Assembly: GCA_038523925.1 (NCBI GenBank)
Contig: JBCBIY010000018.1
Coordinates: 1-54,724 of the forward strand
Reading direction: 5' to 3'
Source: JBCBWG01 sp038523925
Lineage (GTDB): Bacteria > Pseudomonadota > Alphaproteobacteria > Rhizobiales > Hyphomicrobiaceae
DNA: 54,724 nucleotides
Position 1 is the first letter of the stretch, and each line of letters starts with the position of its first letter. This document shows, in pieces, positions 33,025 to 42,192 of this stretch. A program made the position numbers and the translations under genes. The notes under the pieces are model-generated. The model was given only the letters and a program-made list of their open reading frames with translations, did not search any database and was not told the origin of the DNA.

Positions 33025-36000
33025 TCAGTCGAGATCAAGGGATGGCGGGTTTGCCGTCCAGAGGCGCTGCTCGGCTGCGTCGAGTCGTGAGGCGTTAATT
33101 TCCATGAGTCGCGGGCCGTCCGTCCAGAGCAACGCGGCGCGGATTTTCCGCCCGGGATAGATCGTCGCGAGCGCCAGCCGGTATGCCGCAAGCTGCAGGA
33201 GATAGGCGTCAGCGACGTCCTGTTCCTGCGTCGGTGGCGGACGGTTCGTCTTGAAGTCGACAATCAGAACATCGTGATCGGTCACAGCGAGCCGGTCGAT
33301 CTGGCCGTTAATCCGGAGCGGCGTCAGGCCCGGACCCGGCGGCACGATTTCGGCGACCATCGAGACTTCCGCGCGGCTTCCCGACGCGAAAACCGGCGCA
33401 AACGACGGCTCGCCAAGGACGGCAAGCGTTTCTGCGACAATGCTTTCGCGCTGCTGCGCGGCAAGCTCCCGCGCGTGATCGGCAACAAAGGCGGTTGCGG
33501 CTTGCGCCCATGTCTCCGCCGGCAGGCCCGGCAAGTGCTGGAGTAGCGCGTGCGTGACGAGACCGCGGAGGAAGCGGCGGTTATCTGCGCGGTCTCTTGG
33601 TGCCGGTGACGGCGGATCTGCGACGGCTGTCGCTGGTTTGTCACGAGCCGCTTCGGGAAGGGGATCTCCCGTTTCGTCGACTTCGAGCGGGGCGAGACGT
33701 GATGGTGCAAGCGGCACGGTGCGCAGCGGTTCGTCCGGAGCAGCAGTTGAAGCCCACGCGGGCCGTTCGGTTGAGGCCGGATCAAGCGTCGGACGCGCCA
33801 GATCGCCTTCGGACGGGACGGCTTCAGTTGCGGGTTCGCCTTCGAGCCGCTGTACCGTGAGCCCAACGTCGTTCTCAACCGCGGCGGTCAGTTCCGCGGT
33901 CGCCTCAGCTATGCGCGTGTACCAGGTTTGCGCCTTGGACGACGCGCCGGTCTTTGGCGCGACACCGCAGACGTAAAGCTCATCGCGCGCTCGCGTCATT
34001 GCAACATAGAGCAGGCGATCGGCCTCTTCGCGTGCAAGCCGCTTCTCGTCGTCGCGCGCCTCATCGACCTGCTTCGGCTTCTTCGCCGCCGGGATCGCCC
34101 AGATGCCGAGCGCGGGCTCGTCGCTGTCAGCCTCCTTGGGCTGCAAGAACGCAACCGGGTCCTGCCGCGCCTTGGTCGGATCGCCCATCGTGTCGGGCAA
34201 AATGACGATCGGCGCTTCGAGCCCTTTCGCGCCGTGCGCCGTCATCAGCCGGATTTCGTTCCGGCCCTGATCCATGTCCCGCTTGATCTGGTCGTCGGCG
34301 AACTTCACGCTTTCGATGAACCCCTGCATGGACGGCGGCGCCTCGTCATCAAAGGTCAGCGCGCGTTGCAGGAATTCATCCAGGGGATCCGTCGCGTCCG
34401 GCCCAAGGCGGCGGAGCATGCGCTGACGCACGGTCGCCGCAGGGTCCGGGAGGCTGTCGCTGTCGAGGAGCGCGGCGAAGAATTCGTAAGGCGGCTCAAA
34501 GTCCGCGCGTGCCCGCAGGCTTCGCAGCGCATCCGCCGTTGCCCGCCACTTCTCGTTGCGCGGCGCAGCCTTGATGAGGGCATGCCAAAGCGAGCCGCCG
34601 CGGCCAGGCGCAAGCGCGATCAGATCGTCGTCGTCGAAGTCAAACAGTGGCGACTTCAGTGCGTTGGCGAGCGCGAGGTCGTCCTCCGGCAGGATGAGGA
34701 ATTCAGCAAGGGCAATCAGATCCTGCACGGCAAGATGCTCGGCCAGCACCATCCGGTCAGCGCCCGCCACCGGCAGGCCGCGCTGCTTAAGCGCGCTCAT
34801 CAACGGGCCCGCAAACGGATGGCGCTTGCGGACGAGGATCAGGATGTCGCGCGGCGTGACCTGACGACCGCTGCCACGTATCTGGCGACCGGTTGCGAGC
34901 CAGTGGGCGATCGTATCTGCGATGCGCGCGCTGAGGCTCGCGACCACTGAACGTTCTGCGGCATCGCCAAGCGGGTCGAACGCGCGCGACGGCGTCACCT
35001 CAGGCTGCGGCTCAAGCGGCCAGACCTCGAAGCGCCCGGCGTCGGCTGCGCGCATCGCGGCATGGCGGACACCGCCGTCTGCCGTGGTGACGCCCGGTGT
35101 CGACGCCGGCTGGGCGAATGTCGCGTCAACAGCGCTTAGAATTTCAGGCACCGTTCGGAATGAGAGCGTCAGCGGCACGCGCATGAACGGCGCGTTGGCG
35201 GCTGCGGCCGCCTCGGCGAAGTGCGATCCGGCGCGCGCGAACTGTTCGGGTGCCGCGCCCTGAAAGCTGTAGATCGACTGTTTCTCGTCACCGACGGCGA
35301 ACACGGTGCGCTGAGGCCGGTCGCCTGCGTTGGCTTCCAGCGCGAAGAACTCAGAGGCGAGCTGCGAAATGATGGTCCACTGCTGCGCGCTCGTGTCTTG
35401 CGCCTCATCGACGAGGATGTGGTCCAGGCCGCCGTCGAGCTTATAGAGCACCCATCGCGCTTGCTCAGACGATTTCAGCAAAGCCGCGGTGCGCGCGATC
35501 AGATCGTCGAAGTCGAGGACGCCGGCTTCCGCTTTAGCGGCGGCAAAGCGTTCGGCAACTCTCCCGGTCACGGCGAGGAGAGCGCGCGTCGCCGCAATCG
35601 TTCTAATCTGCGCGGCTTTCGCTGAGAGACCTGCGACCGTGTCCCGCGCACGGCAGAGCGTGTCCGTAAGCCCCGGCTCGCTTTCTCGGACCGCTTTCGA
35701 AATGAACTGCGCATCGGACCGCGGTTCGAGCTTCGCTGTCAGCAGCGCTGAGGTGATGCGGGCGGCGCGGTCTTCGCAGTCATTGGCGGTGCGGATGTCG
35801 GCAAGCGCCTTCGCGAGGTCCTGGTCGCGCTTGCCAGAGCTGGCGCTGAGGACCGCGACGGCGTCTGCAAGCGTCGCATCGGAGAGCGCCAACGCGATCG
35901 CCTCGGTGACGTCGGCCTCTGTTGCGTCGTCGGTCATGCCGAAGCGCGCGCGGTAGTAGAGGTCTATCGGGTCCTGGTTCGGCTGGCTGCCGGCCGCTTG

Positions 36001-36651
36001 CGTCTGGAGTGCTGACATCAGAGCCAGCCAGTCGGGATCGCTCAATGCACTTGTGAGGATGTCCTGGAACCGCGTCTCGTCGGCGTAGGCGACAATCGTG
36101 TTGAGCGCGTCCTGCAGTTGTCCAAGCGACTGGCCAATCGCGTCGGCGAGCATGGCATCGACGGCGTCATCAAGCAGCATGTCGCGCGCGCGTTCGTCGG
36201 CGATCTCGAACCCCGGCGGGATGCCAGCTTCGAGTGGAAAGCGTTGCAGCAGGCGCTCGGCAAACGCATGGATCGTCTGGATCTTGAGCCCGCCCGGCGT
36301 CTCGATCGCGCGGGCAAACAGACGGCGCGCGCGGGCCCGCTGGTCGGCGTTTGGCGAGGCACCCGTCAAGTCGCAGAGCGCGGCGTCAAGCGCGGTGTCC
36401 GAAGCCGTCGCCCAGGCCGCCAGTTCATCGAACACGCGCGTCGACATCTCGGCCGCCGCAGCCTTTGTATACGTGAGGCACAGAATGCGCGCTGGCGCGA
36501 CGTCGGCGAGCAGCAGGCGGAGGACGCGCATCTTCAGGACGTGCGTCTTGCCGGCGCCCGCGTTCGCGCTCACCCAAGCCGATGCTGCCGGGTCAGACGC
36601 CTGGCCTTGCGCTTCGATCGTCTGCGCGAGGGCTGCCTGAGGGGCCATCAT
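33025..36651 (-). CDS. addA: AddA helicase-nuclease subunit (double-strand break repair)
   Basis: Large subunit of the AddAB helicase-nuclease that resects double-strand ends for RecA. About 1208 residues from the ATG at 36651, which overlaps the addB stop (ATGA). Walker A SANAGAGKTHV is at 29-38; UvrD motifs include CLTYTKAAAAEM, ILVDEAQDTSAQQW, VGDEKQSIYSFQGA and the C-terminal MTAHGAKGLEAPIV and LYVAMTRARDELYV. The last 200 residues are the PD-(D/E)XK nuclease with VLIVDFKTNR. It acts in the cytosol with AddB. Confidence 0.95.
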   Translation of the reverse strand: MMAPQAALAQTIEAQGQASDPAASAWVSANAGAGKTHVLKMRVLRLLLADVAPARILCLTYTKAAAAEMSTRVFDELAAWATASDTALDAALCDLTGASPNADQRARARRLFARAIETPGGLKIQTIHAFAERLLQRFPLEAGIPPGFEIADERARDMLLDDAVDAMLADAIGQSLGQLQDALNTIVAYADETRFQDILTSALSDPDWLALMSALQTQAAGSQPNQDPIDLYYRARFGMTDDATEADVTEAIALALSDATLADAVAVLSASSGKRDQDLAKALADIRTANDCEDRAARITSALLTAKLEPRSDAQFISKAVRESEPGLTDTLCRARDTVAGLSAKAAQIRTIAATRALLAVTGRVAERFAAAKAEAGVLDFDDLIARTAALLKSSEQARWVLYKLDGGLDHILVDEAQDTSAQQWTIISQLASEFFALEANAGDRPQRTVFAVGDEKQSIYSFQGAAPEQFARAGSHFAEAAAAANAPFMRVPLTLSFRTVPEILSAVDATFAQPASTPGVTTADGGVRHAAMRAADAGRFEVWPLEPQPEVTPSRAFDPLGDAAERSVVASLSARIADTIAHWLATGRQIRGSGRQVTPRDILILVRKRHPFAGPLMSALKQRGLPVAGADRMVLAEHLAVQDLIALAEFLILPEDDLALANALKSPLFDFDDDDLIALAPGRGGSLWHALIKAAPRNEKWRATADALRSLRARADFEPPYEFFAALLDSDSLPDPAATVRQRMLRRLGPDATDPLDEFLQRALTFDDEAPPSMQGFIESVKFADDQIKRDMDQGRNEIRLMTAHGAKGLEAPIVILPDTMGDPTKARQDPVAFLQPKEADSDEPALGIWAIPAAKKPKQVDEARDDEKRLAREEADRLLYVAMTRARDELYVCGVAPKTGASSKAQTWYTRIAEATAELTAAVENDVGLTVQRLEGEPATEAVPSEGDLARPTLDPASTERPAWASTAAPDEPLRTVPLAPSRLAPLEVDETGDPLPEAARDKPATAVADPPSPAPRDRADNRRFLRGLVTHALLQHLPGLPAETWAQAATAFVADHARELAAQQRESIVAETLAVLGEPSFAPVFASGSRAEVSMVAEIVPPGPGLTPLRINGQIDRLAVTDHDVLIVDFKTNRPPPTQEQDVADAYLLQLAAYRLALATIYPGRKIRAALLWTDGPRLMEINASRLDAAEQRLWTANPPSLDLD

Positions 36652-39600
36652 GCCGCGGCCTCGCCGGCGTCCGGATCGGCGCTCCATTCCTTGACGCGCG
36701 CGAGCTGTTCGTAAGCATCGAAGCGATAGTCAAAGGCCGGCCGGCGGACAGCGGTGTAGGGCGTTGCCTCCGACGCGAACGCCGCAACCAGATTTTCAAG
36801 GTCCTTGAGCGCCGCATCGGCAAGCGCTTCGAAGTCGCCGAGGTCTTTCATTTCCTTGACGCGAGACAACAGAAACGTCGCGCCGGGCGGCTCACCGCCG
36901 CTTGTCGAGATATACCCGAGCGTCTTCAGCGGGCCCTCGACGTTTGCGAAGCCGCCGGCTTTCACGATGGCTGCTTCAAGCGGGAGCTGCGGATCGCGGA
37001 GCGCCACAGCGCTGCGGCCGCGCGTGTCGATCGCCTTGCCGCCTTTGTAGTCGTAGATGCTGACGCCGTCTCGCGCGACGTCGATGCGATCGGCGCGCGC
37101 GGTCAGGGTGAACGCAGCTTCGCCTGCGCCGACCTGCATGCGGCCGCTGACTTCCGCGAAGCCTGCGACCCGGCCAGCGCGACGGTCCGGCTCTGTCTCT
37201 GCGAACCAGATTGCAAACCGGCTGAACCGCGGCTTCCAAAACGCGGCCACGTCGGGATGCCTTGCTGCGGCTCTGAGGCGATCTGCCGCCTGCGCAACGA
37301 GTGCCTCGGCGATATCGTCCGGCAAGGTGTCGGGATAAGCGGCTGCGAAGTCCGCGAGTGCTGCGTGGATAAGGGCGCCGCGTAAGGCATCGTCGGGTGC
37401 GCGGCCAAGCCGGTCGAGCGCGTCGAGGCGCAGCACCTTCTTTGCGTAAAGCGCGTACGGGTTCATCAGCCACGTGCCGACGTCCGTGACACTCAGGCGG
37501 CGCGGGCGCAGCGCGACAGGCGGGCACGGCTTCGGCTGGACCACTGAGGCGCGCGGCGGTGCCGACTGACGCGCCAGCGCCCAGGCAAGCCACGGCCGCT
37601 TTGGCGCGAACGACGCATCCGCGCCCGTGCTCGCAACAACGGCCTGCAATCGCATCAGCCATCGCGACGGCACCGTTGGTGTGCCGTCAACCTTCTCGGC
37701 GCGCGTCAGATAGACCTGATCCGCGCCCATCAGTTGCGCGACGTCGTGCGCCGCCCGGCCCGTCGCTTCTTCAGGTTGCGGCAGGCCAAGCTCGCGCCGC
37801 ATCGGCCGGTTTAGCCACGGACCGGTATCCGGGATTTGCGGCCACGTGCCTTCGTTGAGGCTGCCGAGGATGACGACGTCCGGGCGCTGCAGGCGGGCCT
37901 CGACCGGGCCCCAGATGGACAAGCGCGGATGGACGGCGCCGCGCGTGCGGACGTTCTCCGTTGCCGTAAGTGCGCGGAACGCCGTTGGCAGATCGCGCGC
38001 GCCAAGTTCGGGCGCGGTCAAGTCTGCCACCATGAGGCGTGCGAGAACATCGGCTGCAGCTTCGCCATCCTCGCGTCGCCAAAGCGGCGACGCAGCCCCC
38101 GGTGTCTCGGGCTCAGCAAGCGCTTCAGCGGCCGCGACAAACGTCGCGATCAGCGATGGCAGCGGCACGGTTTCGCGGCGCTGAGCAAGGTCGGCGAGCG
38201 GTTCGAGAGCTTTGGTCATTCGGGCGACGAGGAGGCCGGCGCCGTCCCAATCGGCTTCCGACATCAACGCGACCTGCCGGATCGTGAACCGCCGCGACTG
38301 CGATGTGTCGTCGTGCGTTGCGCGCCGAGCCTCCTCAAACGCAATCCCAAGGTCGTCGAGGCCCTTGCCGAGGTAAAGCTGGCGGAACACAGCGAGCTCG
38401 AAGTTGCGGGCGTGGCGGCGGACTTCGCCGCGGGCAAAGCCGAGGCGCGTCATCGGATGCTTGAGCAGGGCTGCAACGCTCACGGGCGCAAACTCCGTAT
38501 CGAGCGCTTCCAGGATCAGGTCGAGGAACGCGCCAACGGGTGTCTTGCGCAGCGGCCGGCCGGCGGAATCGTCGACTGTGATGTTCCAGGCCTTGAGACG
38601 GGCTGCAACGCGGCGGGCGAGCAAGCGGTCCGGCGAGACGAGTGCCGCGGTCTTGCCCGGCGTCTCAAGCGTCTCGCGCAGGATCAGCGCTGCGACTTCG
38701 GCTTCGTCTTGCGCGGTCGGCGTCACGATCAGGGACATGCCCTCGAGCGCCGGCGCAATCGCCGCCGCCTCGGTTGCCTCGGCGAACGCCTGCCATTCGG
38801 CGGTCGTCGCGGCGGGCCGCATGGCTTCGCTGACGAGCCGGTCGCGAACTCTGAGCGCAGGCGGGACGGCGGCGCCCGGCACATCAGCCACGTCGCCCCG
38901 TGCAATGTCGAGGTGCGGGAGCAGGCCGGCGAATCCGAATTGCGGATGCTCGGGATGCGGGCTGTCGGCTTCGGCTCCGCCGCCGCGAATGGCCGCGAAG
39001 GCTGGCGTATCGAGCGACTGGTCAAGCCCGGGCAGGACGATCGCGCCGTTCGGCTTTGCAGCAACCGCCGCCATCAGGTCGGCCGTGGCCGGGATGCTGC
39101 CGGTGACGCCGGCAATCAACATCGGCCCCGCATGCGCGCCGGAGCGAACGCGCTTGGCCTCGGCCTGAATCAACTGGTTGCGGCGATCGGCCGGCGCGAG
39201 CGTTCCGCTTGCGCTGAGCACGCGCGGCCACTGCTTGGTGAGCACCGAAAGAAACGAGAGCGTCGCCTGCCAGTGTTCGGCGTAGGCGTCCGGGACGACG
39301 GTATCGAGGGCTGCCAGCGCGACTTGCTCGGTCTCGAGTGTATCCATGAGGCCAGCAAGTTCGCGGGCGAGGCGGATCGCGTGGGCAGGCGCCGCGAGAT
39401 TGCGCTCGGGCCGCGCGTCTTCGTGCCGCCATGCCCAATCCTGGATGAGCTTTGCCAGATGCAACTGACGATCGAGATCAGGCATTGCGGGCGGAAGCGA
39501 CAGCGCCGCGTGCGGGTCAGGCCGTTGCGCGGCGCTGGCGATCAACGCGAGCTCTTCGTCCGTCTCCGAGATCGGGCGGAGGACCGGCAGCAGCAGCGCG

Positions 39601-39818
39601 CGGTCCGGCGCGAGATCAACGAAGGCCGACTGCAGGGCGCGGACGGCGCGGGGCGTCGGCAGCAGAACGGTGAGGTCTGCAAGTGCAAGCGGATCATCGC
39701 TCACGCCTGCACCCGGCGGCAGGGCGCCATCGAGGATCGCACGCGCGACCGTCGTCAGGAACGGCGCGCCGAACGGAACCGTGAAGACGTTGGTTGTCAC
39801 CTCTGCCGGTTTAGTCAT
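36648..39818 (-). CDS. addB: AddB subunit (double-strand break repair)
   Basis: Partner of AddA. About 1056 residues from the ATG at 39818, which overlaps the murU end by a few bases; the frame is open 20 codons earlier without conserved residues. The alphaproteobacterial AddB (PD-(D/E)XK type) is recognised by VTTNVFTVPFGAPFLTTVARAIL at the start, VVILGSLNEGTWPQ in the middle and the C-terminal nuclease with VSIYDYKGGKAI. The iron-sulfur Cys cluster of Bacillus AddB is not present. No helicase Walker A motif is seen, as expected for this type. Confidence 0.93.
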   Translation of the reverse strand: MTKPAEVTTNVFTVPFGAPFLTTVARAILDGALPPGAGVSDDPLALADLTVLLPTPRAVRALQSAFVDLAPDRALLLPVLRPISETDEELALIASAAQRPDPHAALSLPPAMPDLDRQLHLAKLIQDWAWRHEDARPERNLAAPAHAIRLARELAGLMDTLETEQVALAALDTVVPDAYAEHWQATLSFLSVLTKQWPRVLSASGTLAPADRRNQLIQAEAKRVRSGAHAGPMLIAGVTGSIPATADLMAAVAAKPNGAIVLPGLDQSLDTPAFAAIRGGGAEADSPHPEHPQFGFAGLLPHLDIARGDVADVPGAAVPPALRVRDRLVSEAMRPAATTAEWQAFAEATEAAAIAPALEGMSLIVTPTAQDEAEVAALILRETLETPGKTAALVSPDRLLARRVAARLKAWNITVDDSAGRPLRKTPVGAFLDLILEALDTEFAPVSVAALLKHPMTRLGFARGEVRRHARNFELAVFRQLYLGKGLDDLGIAFEEARRATHDDTSQSRRFTIRQVALMSEADWDGAGLLVARMTKALEPLADLAQRRETVPLPSLIATFVAAAEALAEPETPGAASPLWRREDGEAAADVLARLMVADLTAPELGARDLPTAFRALTATENVRTRGAVHPRLSIWGPVEARLQRPDVVILGSLNEGTWPQIPDTGPWLNRPMRRELGLPQPEEATGRAAHDVAQLMGADQVYLTRAEKVDGTPTVPSRWLMRLQAVVASTGADASFAPKRPWLAWALARQSAPPRASVVQPKPCPPVALRPRRLSVTDVGTWLMNPYALYAKKVLRLDALDRLGRAPDDALRGALIHAALADFAAAYPDTLPDDIAEALVAQAADRLRAAARHPDVAAFWKPRFSRFAIWFAETEPDRRAGRVAGFAEVSGRMQVGAGEAAFTLTARADRIDVARDGVSIYDYKGGKAIDTRGRSAVALRDPQLPLEAAIVKAGGFANVEGPLKTLGYISTSGGEPPGATFLLSRVKEMKDLGDFEALADAALKDLENLVAAFASEATPYTAVRRPAFDYRFDAYEQLARVKEWSADPDAGEAAA

Positions 39819-40545
39819 TGCGCAGGCGATCCTCTGCTTCAGCGACCGCTTCCGGCGTGCCAACGTGCATCCAGACACCCTCCATGACGACGCCGAACAC
39901 GCGGCCGGCCGCGATCGCGCGATCCCAAACGACGTTGAGCGAGAACGCCCCGTCAGGTGTCTCGTCGAATAAGCGCGGATGGGCGATCGAAGCGCCGGTG
40001 AAGACGAGGGGCGCGGTGGCGGCAGCGGCCCTGCGCGAAAGGCGGCCCGCAGCGTCCATCACGAAGTCGCCGCGGCCGTCGTAACCGAGGCAGGTTTCCG
40101 TCGGGGTGACGAGCAACAGCGCGTCCATTCGGTTGCCGCCCCATGCCCCGATCAAGCGCTTCAGATTGTTGTTTCCGCGTTCGGACCACAGGCAGTCGGA
40201 GTTCTGGACGAGGAACGGGCCAGGCCCAAGCAACGGCAGCGCGCGTCTGATGCCGCCGCCGGTTTCAAGCAGGACGTCGCGTTCGTCGGAGAACACGATG
40301 CGCGGTCGGGTGCGGTCGCTGAGCGCGGCTTCGATCGCATCGGCCATGTAGTGAATGTTGACGACAGCTGTTGGAATGCCGGCTTCGGCAACGCGGTCGA
40401 GCACGCGATCGAGCAATGTGCGCCCGGCCACTTCAACGAGCGGTTTCGGCCGGTCCGCGCTGAGGTGGCGCATGCGCGTGCCAAGGCCCGCCGCGAGCAC
40501 CATGGCGTGCGTCACCGTCCGGTCAGCCTGTCCTGCGTCGTCCAT
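39811..40545 (-). CDS. murU: N-acetylmuramate alpha-1-phosphate uridylyltransferase (MurU-like)
   Basis: Makes UDP-MurNAc from MurNAc-1-phosphate in peptidoglycan recycling. 244 residues, sugar nucleotidyltransferase fold: AMVLAAGLGTRMRHLSADRPKPL at 14-36 is the nucleotide loop, and LVQNSDCLW carries the metal-binding Asp. The neighbour upstream is a TsaE-AmgK fusion, and AmgK supplies the substrate of MurU, which makes this assignment stronger than family similarity to other NTP transferases (GlmU, mannose-1-P). It overlaps addB. Confidence 0.85.
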   Translation of the reverse strand: MDDAGQADRTVTHAMVLAAGLGTRMRHLSADRPKPLVEVAGRTLLDRVLDRVAEAGIPTAVVNIHYMADAIEAALSDRTRPRIVFSDERDVLLETGGGIRRALPLLGPGPFLVQNSDCLWSERGNNNLKRLIGAWGGNRMDALLLVTPTETCLGYDGRGDFVMDAAGRLSRRAAAATAPLVFTGASIAHPRLFDETPDGAFSLNVVWDRAIAAGRVFGVVMEGVWMHVGTPEAVAEAEDRLRND

Positions 40546-40622
40546 TCCGCCGGCCTCTTATGCCGCGCCATCAGGCGCGCCTTGCGCGCGCAACTCTTTT
40601 ACGGCGAGTCGCGGTGACAGCC

Positions 40623-42161
40623 TTATGACCGCTGTTGAGGCGCCAGATCGGGGAGGTGGTCCGCAAACCACGCTGCAACCGGTGCAAGGGCCGGATGTGC
40701 AAGGTTCCGCGCGAGATAGCGGCGCATCCGTGGCAGGTGGCGGAGATACTGCGGTTTGCCGTCACGGGTGGCGAGCCGGTGGAAAATCCCGATGATCTTG
40801 GTCGCGCGTTGGGCGCCCCAAAACGTGTAGGCGCGCTCAAACGCGTCGGCATCAAAGCCCGGTTCGAAGTCCGACGCTGAACTGATGTAGCGAGCAAGCT
40901 CAGTCGATTCGATGCGCGCTTCCACATCCATGCGGGCGTCTTGGAGCAGCGAGACGAGATCGTAGGCCCAGTGGCCCGCCATTGCGTCCTGGAAGTCGAT
41001 GACCCCGACGCTGGCTACGCCCTTGCGGTCTGGCAGGCCCAAAAGGTTCGGCGAGTGGTAGTCGCGGAGGACCCAGCCGGTCTCGTCTGTGAGGCTCTCG
41101 AAGGATGCTGCCCAGGCGGCATGGAACGCCTCGCGTGCGGCGGGCGTGCAGGCTGCCCGGTTGAGCGAGGGCCAGGCCCAGTCGAGCAGAAGGTCGGCTT
41201 CGATTTCGCGGGCGGCCGTATCAAACAACGGCAGCGCGTAGCGGCGCGCCTCATCGCCCATTGCCATCTCGATTGGCGGGCGAACGCGGCGCACATGCAG
41301 GAGGACGTCAACGGCGGCTCTGATCTGTTGGGATTGTTGGGCCGAGCCGGCATCAGCCAGCGTGAACACTGCGTCGCCCAGATCCTCGATCACGAGAACG
41401 CCGGCGCCGAGGTCCGCGTGCGAGATGTGCGGGACAGACAAGCCGTGTTGTTTCAGATGCCGCGCAATTGCAACAAACGGCCTGACGTCCTCGGCGAGGT
41501 GCGCAATGCGGCTGTAGGGCTTGCCGTCTCGCACTGGCGGCCCGTCCGGCATCGCTGGTGCGTCCATCAGGATGACCGGACCGTTCGCGGTGTTGGCGCG
41601 CGCGTAGCTGCGTGACGAGGCATCGCCCTGCAGGTACCTGACGCTTAGCACGTGGCCGAGCTGCGCCGACGCAAGTGCGCGGTCAAGCATCACGATGCGT
41701 TCGAGTGTGCGCGCAGAGCGGCGGCCCGTCGCCATCGCTGCAACCGCGCGCGCATCGGGCTCGCCCGGCACGTCTCGCAGCTTAAGGTCAATCCGGTCAT
41801 CTGGCAAAGCGCCCGCGCCGACCGCCGGCCACTCAACCAGCACGATCGCTGTTTCGAATGCGGCTTCCACACCAAGTTCGGCAAGCTCATCCGCAGCGCT
41901 GAGGCGGTACCAATCGCAATGCCAGATCGCACCGCGATCACCGTCGTAGACCTGGACAATCGAGAAGGTCGGGCTCGGCACGTCTGCGTCGGCGTCGGCG
42001 AGAAACCCGCGGATGGCCGCCCGCGCGAACGTCGACTTGCCCTGCCCGAGGTCGCCAGTCAGCGTGACGGTCTGGCCGGGCTGTAGCTTGCAGGCAAAGA
42101 GTTCAGCCAGGCGTTCGATGCCGTGCAGATCAAGCGGTCCGAATGTCGTCGCGTAAGCCAT
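40623..42161 (-). CDS. tsaE: Fusion of TsaE ATPase with AmgK-type sugar kinase
   Basis: 512 residues with two unrelated parts. Residues 1-150 are TsaE, needed for tRNA t6A37 modification: Walker A TGDLGQGKSTFARA at 35-48, then VPSPTFSIVQVY and HCDWYRL. Residues ~175-512 are an aminoglycoside-phosphotransferase-like kinase: VLVIEDLGDAVF, the catalytic loop VLRDYHSPNLLGL and the metal-binding VGVIDFQDAMAGHWAYDL, patterns of AmgK (MurNAc/GlcNAc anomeric kinase). No stop or frameshift lies between, so the fusion looks real; similar fusions occur in the order. MurU follows 77 bases on. Confidence 0.9.
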   Translation of the reverse strand: MAYATTFGPLDLHGIERLAELFACKLQPGQTVTLTGDLGQGKSTFARAAIRGFLADADADVPSPTFSIVQVYDGDRGAIWHCDWYRLSAADELAELGVEAAFETAIVLVEWPAVGAGALPDDRIDLKLRDVPGEPDARAVAAMATGRRSARTLERIVMLDRALASAQLGHVLSVRYLQGDASSRSYARANTANGPVILMDAPAMPDGPPVRDGKPYSRIAHLAEDVRPFVAIARHLKQHGLSVPHISHADLGAGVLVIEDLGDAVFTLADAGSAQQSQQIRAAVDVLLHVRRVRPPIEMAMGDEARRYALPLFDTAAREIEADLLLDWAWPSLNRAACTPAAREAFHAAWAASFESLTDETGWVLRDYHSPNLLGLPDRKGVASVGVIDFQDAMAGHWAYDLVSLLQDARMDVEARIESTELARYISSASDFEPGFDADAFERAYTFWGAQRATKIIGIFHRLATRDGKPQYLRHLPRMRRYLARNLAHPALAPVAAWFADHLPDLAPQQRS

Positions 42162-42192
42162 GGGCGAGGGAAGGGGCGCACCGACCGTCCCG

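Noticed and set aside
37836..39887. 683-codon plus-strand open frame
   Set aside because: Fully antisense to addB, with Arg-rich composition and no recognisable domain.
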